DNA from: Acinetobacter defluvii
GTDB lineage: Bacteria > Pseudomonadota > Gammaproteobacteria > Pseudomonadales > Moraxellaceae
Direction: 5' to 3'
Assembly: GCF_001704615.3 (NCBI RefSeq)
Contig: NZ_CP029397.2
Coordinates: 2,356,001-2,420,000 of the forward strand
DNA length: 64,000 nt
The translations under genes and the position numbers were made by a program. Positions 1 to 10,229 of the stretch are shown piece after piece (the first letter of the stretch is position 1; each line of letters opens with the position of its first letter). The notes beneath the pieces were generated by a model. The model was given only the letters and a program-made list of their open reading frames with translations. It was not told the DNA's origin and did no database searches.

Positions 1-502
1 ATTTGTGCGTCGTAATCAGATCAATTGCAATATAATTTTCAAAAATCGTAATATTGGATTTTTCTTGGGCACGTTCAACCAATGTCGTTGAAATGGCTTT
101 GCCCGTTGCATCTGCCGCATGAATAATACGGCGCTGTGAATGCCCACCTTCACGGGTCAGATGTAGTTGTTCATCCTCATCTAAGGTGAATTTCACGCCA
201 TGTTCAAGTAAAAAATCAACAGATGGTCGACCTCCTTCAACAGTTTGCTTCACTGCATCCATTTCACATAAATGTGCACCTGCAATCATAGTGTCATCTA
301 TATGTTGTTCAATAGAATCAGTCTCATCAAGCACAGCCGCAACACCACCTTGGGCATAATAAGTACTGGCATCGGTTAAGCTTGATTTGGCTAAAACAGC
401 AATTTTAAAATGTGTTGGCAAAGATAAAGCTAGGCTTAAACCTGCGCCACCACTTCCCACAATAATCACGTCAAATTGATGCGTGGTTTTTAAATTAGAC
501 AT
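1..502 (-). CDS. nadB: L-aspartate oxidase, 3' end outside the window
   Basis: The reading frame enters from the left edge and codes for the N-terminal ~167 residues of NadB, the FAD enzyme that oxidises L-aspartate to iminoaspartate for NAD synthesis. The translation opens with a dinucleotide-binding fold (DVIIVGSGGAGLSLAL), followed by YYAQGGVAAV and the HLTREGGHSQRRIIHAAD stretch typical of the succinate dehydrogenase/NadB flavoprotein family. I chose the ATG at 502; another in-frame ATG lies at 508 and neither has a strong ribosome site. It is divergent from the mucD-type protease, as nadB and mucD are neighbours in pseudomonads. The catalytic C-terminal part is not in the window. Confidence 0.93.
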   Translation of the reverse strand, partial: MSNLKTTHQFDVIIVGSGGAGLSLALSLPTHFKIAVLAKSSLTDASTYYAQGGVAAVLDETDSIEQHIDDTMIAGAHLCEMDAVKQTVEGGRPSVDFLLEHGVKFTLDEDEQLHLTREGGHSQRRIIHAADATGKAISTTLVERAQEKSNITIFENYIAIDLITTHK

Positions 503-737
503 GTCCATCAGCTAATTTGAAAAGAGTTTAGTAATGACACTCTTTTTTTTAGTAAATTTCAATAGTTATAAGTCTCAGATTTGAGTCTATTCGGCAAATT
601 CATCATATTTTAAGCATTTTTTAAGTAAAGTATTGTTTTTTAAAAATATAGAAACATTTTATTACGCAACACTGTACATTTGTATGTTACAAAACGACTA
701 TGTCAATAAAGAACAAAATTTGTAGGTTTACTATCTC
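503..737. promoter_or_regulatory. divergent nadB / mucD promoter region
   Basis: This 235-base A/T-rich gap separates two divergent genes and must hold both promoters. I see no unambiguous -35/-10 pair and no repeats; the ribosome site before the protease (TAGG at about 725) is weak. Confidence 0.4.
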
Positions 738-2129
738 ATGAAAAATGGCTTTATACAAAAAGGAATGTATGCGGCTGTATTTACAGTTGCAGCAACACAA
801 GTACAAGCACAAGCACCTGTTGATTTCTCAAACTTGGTGGAACAAGTTAGCCCTGCTGTCGTCAGCGTTAATGTTGTAAAAAAGATGACGCAGGAAGAAT
901 TATTACAACAACAAGTTCCTGAGATCTTAAAACGTTTTTTTGGTAATCAAATTATTATTCCCCAACAACAAATTCCCCAAGAAAAAACTGGCTATGGCAG
1001 TGCCTTTTTCATCAGCAAAGATGGTTATTTAGTAACTAACCACCATGTAGTCGAAGATGCTTCAAAAGTAACTATTGTGCTGAATGATCGTCGTGAAATT
1101 GATGCCAAAGTAATCGGCAGTGATGAGCGTACAGACATTGCACTATTGAAAGTAGAGGGGGCGAATTTTCCTTCATTAAGCACAGGCAATGTTGATCAAC
1201 TCAAAGTGGGGCAACCCGTACTAGCAATTGGTTCACCATTCGGCTTTGATTACTCAGCATCGGCAGGGATTGTCAGCGCTAAATCACGTAATATGATGGG
1301 TGAAACGTCAGTACCATTTATTCAAACCGATGTAGCTTTAAATCCAGGCAACTCAGGAGGTCCACTGTTTAACCAGCAAGGACAGGTGGTAGGCGTTAAC
1401 TCACGGATTTTTAGTGGTACAGGCGGTTATATGGGCTTGTCATTCTCCATCCCAATCGATGTGGCAATGGATGTGGTCAGCCAGTTGAAAACTAATGGTA
1501 AAGTGACGCGTTCATATTTGGGCGTGATGCTACAAGATATTGACCGTAATTTAGCAGAAGCTTATAAACTAGATAAACCAGAAGGCTCTTTGATTACTCA
1601 AGTTGCAGCAGGTTCACCTGCAGACAAAGCTGGTTTTAGAGCGGGTGATGTGATCATGAAATACAATGGTTCACCAATTTCACGTACTAGTGAGTTGTTG
1701 AACTATCTCAACCGCACACAGCCAAAACAAACGGTACAGCTCGAAGTTTTACGTGATGATAAAGCCAAAGTCATTACAGCAACTTTAACTACTGCACCAG
1801 ACGACACCCCGGCAAAAAGTGAAAATGCCGTTACATCTGCTAAGAAAAAAGGACCGACACTTGGGGTAGCTATTCGCGCATTAAACGAAGTTGAAAAATC
1901 TCGTTTAGGTGTGAAAGGTGGGGTCTTGATTCAGGATGTGACACGTGGCGGTTTGGCAGCACAATCTCGTCTTCTTGCAGGAGATATTGTGACACAAATC
2001 AATTCTAAACCAATTTTAAATGCCAATGATTTTGTTGAAGCGGTATCAGAGCTCAAAGCGAATACCGTTGCGCGCGTGGCAATTATCCGTGAAGGACAAC
2101 ATGCTATGTTAGGTTTACGCATCCAATAA
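738..2129 (+). CDS. mucD: periplasmic Do/DegP-type serine endoprotease (MucD-like)
   Basis: This HtrA-family protease of 463 residues degrades misfolded envelope proteins in the periplasm. A signal peptide covers residues 1-25 (cleavage after QAQA). The trypsin-like domain carries the triad His103 (TNHHVV), Asp133 (RTDIALL) and Ser206 (GNSGGPL). Two PDZ domains follow at about 265-350 and 370-460. The length and two-PDZ layout fit the DegP/DegQ/MucD group rather than DegS, which has one PDZ. The name mucD rests on the neighbouring nadB, an arrangement known from Pseudomonas. No rpoE/mucA genes are in the window. Confidence 0.9.
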   Translation: MKNGFIQKGMYAAVFTVAATQVQAQAPVDFSNLVEQVSPAVVSVNVVKKMTQEELLQQQVPEILKRFFGNQIIIPQQQIPQEKTGYGSAFFISKDGYLVTNHHVVEDASKVTIVLNDRREIDAKVIGSDERTDIALLKVEGANFPSLSTGNVDQLKVGQPVLAIGSPFGFDYSASAGIVSAKSRNMMGETSVPFIQTDVALNPGNSGGPLFNQQGQVVGVNSRIFSGTGGYMGLSFSIPIDVAMDVVSQLKTNGKVTRSYLGVMLQDIDRNLAEAYKLDKPEGSLITQVAAGSPADKAGFRAGDVIMKYNGSPISRTSELLNYLNRTQPKQTVQLEVLRDDKAKVITATLTTAPDDTPAKSENAVTSAKKKGPTLGVAIRALNEVEKSRLGVKGGVLIQDVTRGGLAAQSRLLAGDIVTQINSKPILNANDFVEAVSELKANTVARVAIIREGQHAMLGLRIQ

Positions 2130-2168
2130 TATATTGCAACAAATAAATCACGCTTAAGAAATAACTGA

Positions 2169-2200
2169 TAGGAAATAGTCTTCAAATCGACTATTTCCTA
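2169..2200. terminator. hairpin terminator after mucD
   Basis: A 12-bp perfect stem (TAGGAAATAGTC / GACTATTTCCTA) with an 8-base loop is followed by TTTTAAAT. It lies between two convergent genes and may serve both. Confidence 0.7.
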
Positions 2201-2260
2201 TTTTAAATATTACTGTTTTAAAATGCTATTTGACGTTTCTATTCTATTTAAATCTAAACC

Positions 2261-2677
2261 TTATCTTTTTGGAGGAATGGAATAAGTGCCTGTGACATGT
2301 GCCACAGGTTGCTCTTGATCAATGGAATAGATCCAAACTTCACCTACAATCAAAGCTTGCCCCACTTTCATCAATTTACAGACACCACGTAAGTCCACAC
2401 CACCTGATGGTTTACGCAAGAAATTAATATTTAAATTGGTGGTGACTGCTAAACCTACAATGCCTATTTCCCCTAAGATTGCGACATATAAAGCAAAATC
2501 AGCCAGTGTCATCATAGTAGGTCCTGAAATGGTTCCACCTGGACGAATATCTGTGCCACTCACGTGCCAAATCAAAGTTGCACCGCATTCAGTCACCTCT
2601 TCAATTTCACATTTTTCTAAACTCGGTGGAAAATGTACGGTTAAAAAATCAATAATTTCCTGTTTGCTACTTTTCAT
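2261..2677 (-). CDS. PaaI-like hotdog-fold thioesterase
   Basis: This 138-residue protein has the layout of small hotdog thioesterases (PaaI/YdiI type). It has a central glycine-rich segment (RPGGTISGPTMMTLADFALY, residues about 46-65) where such enzymes carry the helix with the catalytic Asp, then a TTNLNINFLRKP strand. Such enzymes hydrolyse acyl-CoA or aryl-CoA thioesters in the cytoplasm; the substrate cannot be told from sequence. A TAGGGATAG ribosome site lies upstream of the ATG at 2677. It is monocistronic and convergent with mucD. Confidence 0.8.
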   Translation of the reverse strand: MKSSKQEIIDFLTVHFPPSLEKCEIEEVTECGATLIWHVSGTDIRPGGTISGPTMMTLADFALYVAILGEIGIVGLAVTTNLNINFLRKPSGGVDLRGVCKLMKVGQALIVGEVWIYSIDQEQPVAHVTGTYSIPPKR

Positions 2678-3010
2678 TTCTATCTATCCCTAAGCTATTG
2701 CTTTATTTCATGACCTTGTCAATATAAATGTTTTTGTGAATAGACTTAAGAACTCTTGGGTTCACTTTTTGATTGATAAGGAAAATCTTTGCCAATGCTT
2801 TTATTTTGTTCTATTTTAAAACCACTTATAAAATAATTTCTTATAAAAACTATGCAGATATATTAGGTTTTATAATGAGAAAAACTTTTATTTTTAGAGG
2901 TGAATTGCTTAGGAAAAATAACAGAAGCTTTGGGTTCCTGTAATTTCTCCATTCTGTACATAGTCAAGCAATTTTAATTTGGAAATTGTGATTAAGCTTA
3001 AAATTTTAAA
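2678..3010. other. A/T-rich intergenic region
   Basis: No gene is supported in these 333 bases between the tmk stop and the thioesterase start. A 22-codon ATG frame near 2873 has no ribosome site or recognisable product. The region should hold the thioesterase promoter near its right... that is, immediately upstream (lower-strand) of 2677 would be at higher coordinates, at 2678-2760. Confidence 0.4.
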
Positions 3011-3610
3011 TTATTCCAAATAACTTAATGCTTCTGCAAAAACCGCATCCTCAGTTTGAGTCGCATCCAAACGCTTCATACGCTCGGGATCTCGTGCATG
3101 AATTTCTGCAAATCCTGAACGTACCGATTCAAAGAAGGTTACTTTTTCTTGTTCAAAGCGATCTAAAGCACCCCGCTCTCTCGCACGAGTCATTCCTAAT
3201 TCAATCGGTGCATCTAACCAAAAAGTTAAATCAGGCATTTGAGCGACAAAATTTTCATTTAACAGGTGTAGCTTGTCACGACTCAAACCACGTCCCGCAC
3301 ATTGATAGGCAAAGCTTGAATCGATAAAACGATCACACAAGACGATCTTACCCGCTCCCAAAGCAGGTAAAATCACCGCTTCGATATGCTGTGCACGTGC
3401 TGCATACATCAGCAATAACTCTGTATCATTGCTCATTTTTTCATCATGATTGACTGACAACAATAACGAACGTATTTGCTCAGCAAGTGGTGTTCCACCA
3501 GGTTCTCGTGTCAATACAACATCTTTACCCTGTTGTTGAAAATATTCAAACAATCTACGAATCAGTGTGGTTTTTCCTACACCTTCTGTGCCTTCAAAAC
3601 TAATAAACAT
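3011..3610 (-). CDS. tmk: thymidylate kinase
   Basis: This 199-residue enzyme phosphorylates dTMP to dTDP, an essential step of dTTP synthesis. The P-loop GTEGVGKT sits at residues 7-14, the DRF motif (VLCDRFIDSSFAYQ) in the middle, and the LID-like stretch RARERGALDRFE near 143-154. Length matches the family. It starts 8 bases after the mltG stop on the same strand, so it is the last gene of a pabC-mltG-tmk operon, an order conserved in many gammaproteobacteria. Confidence 0.96.
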   Translation of the reverse strand: MFISFEGTEGVGKTTLIRRLFEYFQQQGKDVVLTREPGGTPLAEQIRSLLLSVNHDEKMSNDTELLLMYAARAQHIEAVILPALGAGKIVLCDRFIDSSFAYQCAGRGLSRDKLHLLNENFVAQMPDLTFWLDAPIELGMTRARERGALDRFEQEKVTFFESVRSGFAEIHARDPERMKRLDATQTEDAVFAEALSYLE

Positions 3611-3618
3611 AGTAACTC

Positions 3619-4674
3619 CTAATTTTTTGAACGCATCACAGAAAGATATTCTTGTACTGCACGATTATGATCCGCCAAATTGGCTGAAAATTTATGCCCA
3701 CCATTACCTGTAGCAACAAAGTAAATATTATCAGTGTTGTCAGGATGCATCGCAGCTTCAATGGCTTTTTTACTTGGCAAAGCAATCGGTGTAGGTGGTA
3801 AGCCATTGATGGTATAGGTATTATAAGCTGTTGGTGTACGTAAATCTTGTTTAGTGATATTGCCTTTGTAGCTGTCACCCATACCATAAATCACGGTTGG
3901 ATCTGTTTGCAAACGCATTCCTAATTTTAAACGGCGTACAAAAACGCCAGATACTTGACGAAGCTCGCTGTCTACACTGGTTTCACGTTCAATAATTGAT
4001 GCCATAATCAAAGCTTGATATTTATTTTCATAAGGCAACCCTTGATCACGTTTTTCCCACGCAGCATCTAAAATTTTCATTTGACGCTGATATAAATCAG
4101 TCAAAATCTTTTTGTCACTTGCGCCTTTATCAAAGAAGTAAGTATCTGGGGCAAACAAACCTTCTGGATGATCATAAGGAATATTTAAAGCTTTTAGCAT
4201 TTCAGCAGTACTTAGATGTGCAATTTCAGTTTTAACATACTGATCTTTTTTCAGGGTGTTGAGTAACTGTTTTGTTGTAGTGCCTTCAATGACTAAAACA
4301 CGATTCATTTGCGCATTATCAGCATCAGACACCATCAGCAAAACTTGGCGCATGTTCATGCCTTTTGAAACTTCATAAACACCTGCTTTCATGGTGTCAT
4401 GAATAAAAACCTTACGATAGAGCTTTAAAATAATCGGAAAATTTACTTTATGGTCTTTGGCGAGTTGATCAATAAAACCCGTATAAGTATCACCTTGATC
4501 AATTACGAGTTTTTGCTTGGCACCGTCTACAGGATAGGCTTTAAACAAGCTCATTTTCAAAATGATGGCAACCAAAATTAAAGCTGCAATCAATACAACT
4601 GCAACGCCTTTATAGAATTTGTTTTGTGCATTTTTCGGCACTTTTTTATTGGTTTTTGCAGGAGTCTTAGGCAT
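3619..4674 (-). CDS. mltG: endolytic murein transglycosylase
   Basis: MltG (YceG) is an inner-membrane lytic transglycosylase that cuts nascent peptidoglycan glycan strands. One N-terminal membrane helix (about residues 19-42) is followed by a LysM-like part and the YceG catalytic domain, including the ASIIERET motif with the catalytic Glu and LQTDPTVIYG. I place the start at the ATG at 4674 (MPKTPAKTNKK): the frame extends upstream to 4719, but that would lie inside the pabC end and adds an atypical hydrophobic lead. With this start the gene overlaps the pabC stop by 8 bases, suggesting translational coupling. Confidence 0.93.
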   Translation of the reverse strand: MPKTPAKTNKKVPKNAQNKFYKGVAVVLIAALILVAIILKMSLFKAYPVDGAKQKLVIDQGDTYTGFIDQLAKDHKVNFPIILKLYRKVFIHDTMKAGVYEVSKGMNMRQVLLMVSDADNAQMNRVLVIEGTTTKQLLNTLKKDQYVKTEIAHLSTAEMLKALNIPYDHPEGLFAPDTYFFDKGASDKKILTDLYQRQMKILDAAWEKRDQGLPYENKYQALIMASIIERETSVDSELRQVSGVFVRRLKLGMRLQTDPTVIYGMGDSYKGNITKQDLRTPTAYNTYTINGLPPTPIALPSKKAIEAAMHPDNTDNIYFVATGNGGHKFSANLADHNRAVQEYLSVMRSKN

Positions 4675-5491
4675 GAGATTTAAACAAATGTAATTGCAAA
4701 GTTTCAAATAATTCAACACAAGGTTGAAGCGCTAAAGGTTTGCCATCCAAAGTTTGAGCAATTTTCATAGGGCTTAACGCATTACAAAAAAATAGACTTT
4801 GAATCGCTGGTATTTCATGGATAGAAACATAACGATGTTCACATGAAATATGCTGTTGTTGCATACGTTGTAAGATTTCCGCACGCATCACACCATGCAC
4901 GCCATTATAACGGAGTTCGGGGCTAATCCATGTATTGTTTATTTGAATAAAACAATTACTGCTCACTCCTTCAACAATACGATCTTGCACATCCACCGCC
5001 AAAGCTTCCAACCAACCTCGTTCATGCGCTTCTTTTTTTAACATCACTTGTTCAAGACGATTTAAGCTTTTTACACCAACCAATGGCGGCATGCTCAATC
5101 CGATGCGCTGTGTCAAAACACCACTGTTTATATATTCGGGCTGAAAATCTTGGGTTGTATGCGGATAATAAAATACGTATAAGTCAGCCGCATGATCGGG
5201 TATCAAATAACCCCGCTGCCCTTCGCCACGACTCAGCACAATTTTTAAAGTGCCATTTAAGTATGTGAATTTCTGGGTTAATTGTGTCAACGTCTGATCT
5301 AAAATAGACCAATCTGTCTGTAAAAATAATTTTTCAGCAGCATCCATTAAACGCTGATGATGACGTTGTTCCAACTCGATGTGATTTTGATGAATACGTG
5401 CCGTAGTAAAACAACCGTCTCCATACTGAAAAGCCCGATCAAAAACTGATAGAGAATCAACAGCTTGACCATTTCTATAAGCATATACCAT
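4667..5491 (-). CDS. pabC: aminodeoxychorismate lyase
   Basis: This 274-residue PLP-dependent fold-type IV enzyme converts 4-amino-4-deoxychorismate to p-aminobenzoate and pyruvate for folate synthesis. It shows the N-terminal FQYGDGCFTT motif, the pyridoxal-lysine region (GVKSLNRLEQVML), and EGVSSNCFIQ. D-amino-acid and branched-chain aminotransferases share this fold, but the genomic order pabC-mltG-tmk supports PabC. It is the first gene of the operon and is divergent from the sulfate-binding protein gene. Confidence 0.93.
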   Translation of the reverse strand: MVYAYRNGQAVDSLSVFDRAFQYGDGCFTTARIHQNHIELEQRHHQRLMDAAEKLFLQTDWSILDQTLTQLTQKFTYLNGTLKIVLSRGEGQRGYLIPDHAADLYVFYYPHTTQDFQPEYINSGVLTQRIGLSMPPLVGVKSLNRLEQVMLKKEAHERGWLEALAVDVQDRIVEGVSSNCFIQINNTWISPELRYNGVHGVMRAEILQRMQQQHISCEHRYVSIHEIPAIQSLFFCNALSPMKIAQTLDGKPLALQPCVELFETLQLHLFKSHA

Positions 5492-5651
5492 GTTTATTTT
5501 CCTAAAAAAATACTGACTCTCACCCTATTTAAAAGCCAATCTTATGCGTTTTTATTCATATAAAATTCGTTTTTTATTATTTTTTATGGATAAAGACTGG
5601 CGTTATGCTGCATCCATATTAACGAAATTAACAATATTTGGGGCATTATCC

Positions 5652-6659
5652 ATGCAATTTTCAAAGTTAAAATTAGCAGTCGCAGCAACTTTAATCTCTG
5701 TGTCTACTTTCTCGTCAGCAGCCAAAGATTTTTTAAATGTATCTTATGACCCAACCCGTGAATTATACGATAACTTTAATAAACAATTCGCTGGGTATTG
5801 GAAATCAAAAACTGGTCAAGAAATCAACTTTAAACAATCGCATGGTGGTTCAGGCAAACAAGCACGTGCTGTGATTGATGGTTTAAGTGCGGATGTGGTC
5901 ACTTTAGCGTTGGCTGCGGATATTGATGCTATTGCGGACAAGACCAATTTATTACCCAAAGATTGGCAAAAAAAATTTCCACAAAACTCAACACCTTATA
6001 CCTCAACCATCGTATTTTTAGTGCGTAAAGGTAATCCAAAAGGCATTAAAGACTGGGGCGATTTAGTAAAACCAGGCGTAGACATCATTACTCCAAATCC
6101 AAAAACCTCAGGTGGCGCACGCTGGAACTATTTGGCAGCATGGGCATGGGCAAAACACAAATATGGTTCTGATGCGAAAGCACAAGATTTTGTTCGTCAA
6201 ATCTACAAGCAAACCAAAGTATTAGACTCTGGTGCACGTGGTGCAACCACTACATTTGCAGAACGTGGCATTGGTGATGTGTTATTGGCTTGGGAAAATG
6301 AAGCATTTTTAGCACAACGTGAGCAGCCGAATAAATTTGAAATTATTACTCCCTCTCTTTCAATTTTAGCTGAGCCTCCTGTGGCGATCGTTGAGAAAAA
6401 TGCAGAAAAAAATGGCAACCTAAATCTTGCTAAAGCGTATTTAAATTATTTGTATTCACCTGCGGGTCAAGAAATTGCAGCAAAAAACTTTTATCGTCCT
6501 CGTAATGCTGCCACTTTGAAAAAATATGCGACCACATTTAGACCCTTAAAATTAGTCACCATTGATCAAGAGTTTGGTGGCTGGACAAAAGTACAAAAGC
6601 AACATTTTGAAAATAATGGTGTTTTTGATCAAATCGTAAAAGCAAATTCTGCTAAGTAA
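5652..6659 (+). CDS. sbp: periplasmic sulfate-binding protein
   Basis: This is the solute receptor of the sulfate/thiosulfate ABC importer (about 335 residues). The start used is the ATG at 5652 ([15 protein letters not shown]), which gives a clean signal peptide ending at about FSSAA; the frame is open further upstream to 5544 but that lead is not signal-like. The mature N-terminus ([12 protein letters not shown]), [29 protein letters not shown] and [10 protein letters not shown] are diagnostic of Sbp/CysP. Permease and ATPase genes follow after one unrelated gene. No separate cysP is present. Confidence 0.95.
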   Translation: MQFSKLKLAVAATLISVSTFSSAAKDFLNVSYDPTRELYDNFNKQFAGYWKSKTGQEINFKQSHGGSGKQARAVIDGLSADVVTLALAADIDAIADKTNLLPKDWQKKFPQNSTPYTSTIVFLVRKGNPKGIKDWGDLVKPGVDIITPNPKTSGGARWNYLAAWAWAKHKYGSDAKAQDFVRQIYKQTKVLDSGARGATTTFAERGIGDVLLAWENEAFLAQREQPNKFEIITPSLSILAEPPVAIVEKNAEKNGNLNLAKAYLNYLYSPAGQEIAAKNFYRPRNAATLKKYATTFRPLKLVTIDQEFGGWTKVQKQHFENNGVFDQIVKANSAK

Positions 6660-6691
6660 TCTGTTAAGTTAAAGAGCAAAGGAGCATTAAC

Positions 6692-7297
6692 ATGATTCAT
6701 ACCGTAATTGTTCCCGGTGTTGGTGGCAGTGATTATGATCATTGGCAATCTTGGTTACAACGCCAACTCCCCTCTTGCTCTCGTGTACAACAAAAGGATT
6801 GGCAGCATCCTGTTTTAGCAAATTGGATTGAAAATTTTGTAAAAACCGTAAACCAAGCAGACGCACCTTTACAAATCGTTGCGCATAGTTTTGGCTGTTT
6901 GACCAGTGTTGCAGCATTAGCACAACATCCTGAATTACAGTCAAAAATTAAAAAAATGATTTTAGTTGCACCTGCCAATCCTGCGCGTTTTGGCGAAGCA
7001 GGATTTGCTCGAAATAGTATTGGAAATTATGCTGAATATTTTCAAAATCTTCGTATAGATGTTCCTGTTGATATGCTTATTTCTGAAAATGACCCTTGGT
7101 TAAGTTTTGGAGATGCACAAGTACTGGCAAAAGCTTGGAAAGTTAAACCACGTAATCTAGGTCAAGTGGGTCATATCAATGTCGCTTCAGGGTTTGGCGC
7201 TTTCCCTGAAATTTTTGATCATTTAATTACACGCTCAACTCTTCCTTATATCAGTAATATTGATGAGAACAAGTTGTATTTTAAATTTGCTATTTGA
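6692..7297 (+). CDS. RBBP9/YdeN-type alpha/beta hydrolase
   Basis: This 201-residue cytoplasmic serine hydrolase belongs to the RBBP9/YdeN family. The nucleophile elbow is AHSFG with Ser66; the acid is probably the Asp in SENDPW (about 132) and the base the His in GQVGHINV (about 158). The substrate is unknown. It lies 32 bases after sbp and 82 bases before cysT, in the same direction and with a GGAG ribosome site, so it probably belongs to the sulfate uptake transcription unit. A role in sulfur metabolism is only an inference from position. Confidence 0.85.
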   Translation: MIHTVIVPGVGGSDYDHWQSWLQRQLPSCSRVQQKDWQHPVLANWIENFVKTVNQADAPLQIVAHSFGCLTSVAALAQHPELQSKIKKMILVAPANPARFGEAGFARNSIGNYAEYFQNLRIDVPVDMLISENDPWLSFGDAQVLAKAWKVKPRNLGQVGHINVASGFGAFPEIFDHLITRSTLPYISNIDENKLYFKFAI

Positions 7298-7379
7298 ATA
7301 TTGCCTTTTAAGCTTGACAAAAGTTTTTAGTTTATTGGCTTGTTGGTTTCAACAAGCTTTCTCTCTTTGAGGAGTAGTC

Positions 7380-8213
7380 ATGTCGCAGCGATCCCGAGTG
7401 CTGCCAGGATTTGGTCTTTCACTAGGCTTCACCCTTGCGTATCTATCTTTAATCGTACTGATACCGTTATCTGCCGTCTTCATAAAATCATTAGGTGTAG
7501 GTTGGGAAGGTCTTTGGGAAATTCTCAGTTCTGAACGTATTTTAAAATCTCTTCAACTGAGCTTTAGTACTGCCATTGTTGCCGCCCTGATTAATGTCGT
7601 GTTTGGTTTATTATTGGCTTGGTGTTTAGTGCGCTATACCTTTCCTGGTAAGCGTATTGTGGATGCTTTAGTCGATTTACCTTTTGCATTGCCTACAGCA
7701 GTTGCGGGTATTGCCTTAACATCTTTATATGCGCCGACAGGTTGGATTGGGCAATATTTAGAACCTTTAGGAATTAAAGTCGCTTATACCCCGATTGGGA
7801 TCACCTTAGCTTTGATTTTTATTGGGATTCCTTTTGTCGTGCGGACTGTGCAACCTGTACTGAGTGATTTTGAAACTGAGCTTGAAGAAGCGGCATCGGC
7901 ATTGGGTGCGAATCGTTTTCAGATCATCACAAAAGTGATTTTACCTGTGCTATTTCCTGCACTTTTAACAGGTTTTGCTTTGGCATTTGCACGCGGTGTA
8001 GGTGAATATGGCTCTGTTATTTTTATTGCAGGCAATCAACCTTTTGAAACTGAAATTGCACCACTCATGATTATTTCTCGTTTAGAAGAATATGACTATG
8101 CAGGCGCAACAACTATTGCTGTAGTGATGTTGGTGATTTCATTTGCAATTTTATTTGTGATTAATCTGGTTCAAGCATGGGCGAGTCGCCGTACAGGGAG
8201 AACTGCACGATGA
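7380..8213 (+). CDS. cysT: sulfate/thiosulfate ABC transporter permease CysT
   Basis: This 277-residue inner-membrane permease (also called CysU) has six predicted helices. It carries the EAA coupling loop ([20 protein letters not shown], about residues 168-187) that contacts the ATPase. It pairs with CysW to form the sulfate channel. A GAGGAG ribosome site precedes the ATG at 7380. Its stop codon overlaps the cysW start (ATGA at 8210-8213), so the two are translationally coupled. Confidence 0.96.
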   Translation: MSQRSRVLPGFGLSLGFTLAYLSLIVLIPLSAVFIKSLGVGWEGLWEILSSERILKSLQLSFSTAIVAALINVVFGLLLAWCLVRYTFPGKRIVDALVDLPFALPTAVAGIALTSLYAPTGWIGQYLEPLGIKVAYTPIGITLALIFIGIPFVVRTVQPVLSDFETELEEAASALGANRFQIITKVILPVLFPALLTGFALAFARGVGEYGSVIFIAGNQPFETEIAPLMIISRLEEYDYAGATTIAVVMLVISFAILFVINLVQAWASRRTGRTAR

Positions 8214-9103
8214 GCTTAACAACCAATAGTAATACTTTGGCTGAAAAACTTCAGTCACGTGATGCAACCCGTGAACCAAGATGGGTACGCTATACTCTTC
8301 TTAGTATTGCTTTAATTTTCTTTCTAAGCTGCTTGATTTTACCTTTGATTTTAGTGTTCGTTGAAGCCTTTAAACAAGGTTTAACCGTTTATGTAGAAGC
8401 TTTAGTGAACCCAGATACCTTATCGGCAGTCAAATTAACACTGCTTACGGCTGCAATCGCAGTACCATTGAATGTAATTTTTGGTGTGGCTGCAGCATGG
8501 TGTGTTGCCAAGTTTAACTTTAAAGGTAAAGCGATTTTAACCACCATTATTGATACACCATTTTCAGTATCGCCCGTCATTGCAGGTTTAATGTTGGTCT
8601 TAATTTTCGGTTCACAGGGTTGGCTTGGCGGCTGGTTAATGGACAATGACATTAAAATTTTATATGCAACCCCTGCGATTGTACTTGCAACTGTATTTAT
8701 TACTGTGCCTTTTGTTGCGCGTGAATTGATTCCTTTAATGGAAGCACAAGGCACTGAAGAAGAAGAAGCAGCAATTGTACTTGGCGCTTCAGGATGGCAG
8801 ACCTTTTGGAAGGTGACTTTACCCAATATCAAATGGGGTCTGATCTATGGAGTGATTTTGTGTAATGCACGTGCAATGGGTGAGTTTGGTGCAGTTTCCG
8901 TGGTTTCTGGACATATTCGTGGTGAAACCAATACCTTGCCGTTACATGTAGAAATTTTATACAACGAATATACCTTTAGTGCTGCATTTGCAGTGTCATC
9001 GCTGTTGGCTTTATTGGCAATTATTACCCTGATTTTAAAAACATGGGTTGAGTTCCGCCAAGAAAAACAAAACCAAAGCAAAGATGATTTAACAGTTTCT
9101 TAA
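8210..9103 (+). CDS. cysW: sulfate/thiosulfate ABC transporter permease CysW
   Basis: This second membrane subunit of the sulfate importer has 297 residues, six predicted helices and an EAA loop ([20 protein letters not shown]). The ATG at 8210 is chosen because it overlaps the cysT stop and has AGGGAG at about 8195; an upstream in-frame ATG at 8177 would lie deep inside cysT. The cysA start follows 11 bases after the stop. Confidence 0.96.
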   Translation: MSLTTNSNTLAEKLQSRDATREPRWVRYTLLSIALIFFLSCLILPLILVFVEAFKQGLTVYVEALVNPDTLSAVKLTLLTAAIAVPLNVIFGVAAAWCVAKFNFKGKAILTTIIDTPFSVSPVIAGLMLVLIFGSQGWLGGWLMDNDIKILYATPAIVLATVFITVPFVARELIPLMEAQGTEEEEAAIVLGASGWQTFWKVTLPNIKWGLIYGVILCNARAMGEFGAVSVVSGHIRGETNTLPLHVEILYNEYTFSAAFAVSSLLALLAIITLILKTWVEFRQEKQNQSKDDLTVS

Positions 9104-9114
9104 GGAATAACCGC

Positions 9115-10176
9115 ATGAGTATTCAAGTTAAAAATATTGAAAAACACTTTGGGGCATTCCATGCACTCAAAGACATCACTTTAGATTTTCCTGACGGTCA
9201 ATTGGTTGCCTTACTGGGACCATCAGGTTGTGGTAAAACCACATTGCTACGCATCATTGCTGGTTTAGAGTCTGCAGATCGTGGGCAAATTGTGCTTGAA
9301 GGTCAAGATGCCACAAATGTGCATGTGCGTGAACGTCAAGTTGGTTTTGTATTTCAACACTATGCTTTGTTCCGTCATATGACTGTATATGACAATATTG
9401 CTTTTGGTTTACGTGTCCGTCCACGTTCAACTCGCCCAAGTGAAGCTGAGATTAAAAAACGTGTGACACGTTTACTCGACCTTGTGCAACTTGGTTTCTT
9501 AGCGGATCGCTATCCTGCGCAATTATCTGGTGGGCAACGTCAACGTATTGCGTTGGCACGTGCTTTAGCCGTTGAACCGCGTGTGTTATTGCTCGATGAG
9601 CCTTTTGGAGCTTTGGATGCCAAAGTGCGTAAAGAACTGCGCCGTTGGTTACGTACCTTACATGATGAATTACACATTACTTCTATCTTCGTGACCCATG
9701 ACCAAGAAGAAGCTTTAGAGGTAGCTGACCAAATCGTGGTGATGAACAAAGGGGATATTGAGCAAATTGGTTCACCACGAGAAGTTTATGAAAAACCAGC
9801 GACACCATTTGTATTTGACTTTTTAGGTCAAGCTAATCGTTTTGAAGGAGAAAATCGTCAAGGTACGATTTATTTAGGTGAAGATCGTATTCAACTAGCA
9901 TCTGCAAAAAATACCGCAGAAGGTAAAGTGATTGCATTTGCGCGTCCTGATGAACTGACGATTCATACGCAACCCACTGAAAATGCCATTCAAGCAACCT
10001 TTTTACGTGAAGTTTGGATCGCAGGAAAAGTCATGGCGGAATTACATGATCGTCAAGGTAATTTGATTGAAATTTCTTTAAATTCAGAAGAAGCGAAACT
10101 CCATAAATTTAGACCAAATCAAACGGTTTGGCTCAGCCCTTCCACTTTACACTTATTTGAAAATCAAGTTGCATAG
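9115..10176 (+). CDS. cysA: sulfate/thiosulfate ABC transporter ATPase
   Basis: CysA is the ATP-hydrolysing subunit of the sulfate importer (353 residues). It contains Walker [10 protein letters not shown] (about residues 35-43), the Q-loop VFQHYALF, the signature LSGGQRQR, Walker [13 protein letters not shown] and the switch His in [11 protein letters not shown]-terminal TOBE-like regulatory domain covers about 240-350. It completes sbp-cysT-cysW-cysA. CysB follows 53 bases downstream on the same strand. Confidence 0.97.
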   Translation: MSIQVKNIEKHFGAFHALKDITLDFPDGQLVALLGPSGCGKTTLLRIIAGLESADRGQIVLEGQDATNVHVRERQVGFVFQHYALFRHMTVYDNIAFGLRVRPRSTRPSEAEIKKRVTRLLDLVQLGFLADRYPAQLSGGQRQRIALARALAVEPRVLLLDEPFGALDAKVRKELRRWLRTLHDELHITSIFVTHDQEEALEVADQIVVMNKGDIEQIGSPREVYEKPATPFVFDFLGQANRFEGENRQGTIYLGEDRIQLASAKNTAEGKVIAFARPDELTIHTQPTENAIQATFLREVWIAGKVMAELHDRQGNLIEISLNSEEAKLHKFRPNQTVWLSPSTLHLFENQVA

Positions 10177-10229
10177 TGCGCTATACGGATGAGTGCCAAA
10201 CACTCATCCAAGATTGAGGTATTGATTAA

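Noticed and set aside
2873..2941. 22-codon ORF between tmk and the thioesterase gene
   Set aside because: Too short, no ribosome site, no homologue recognised.
4675..4719. Longer mltG start
   Set aside because: It would lie inside pabC and add an atypical leader; the ATG at 4674 fits the family and overlap pattern.
5544..5651. Longer N-terminus for the sulfate-binding protein
   Set aside because: It hides the signal peptide; the ATG at 5652 gives a normal exported protein.
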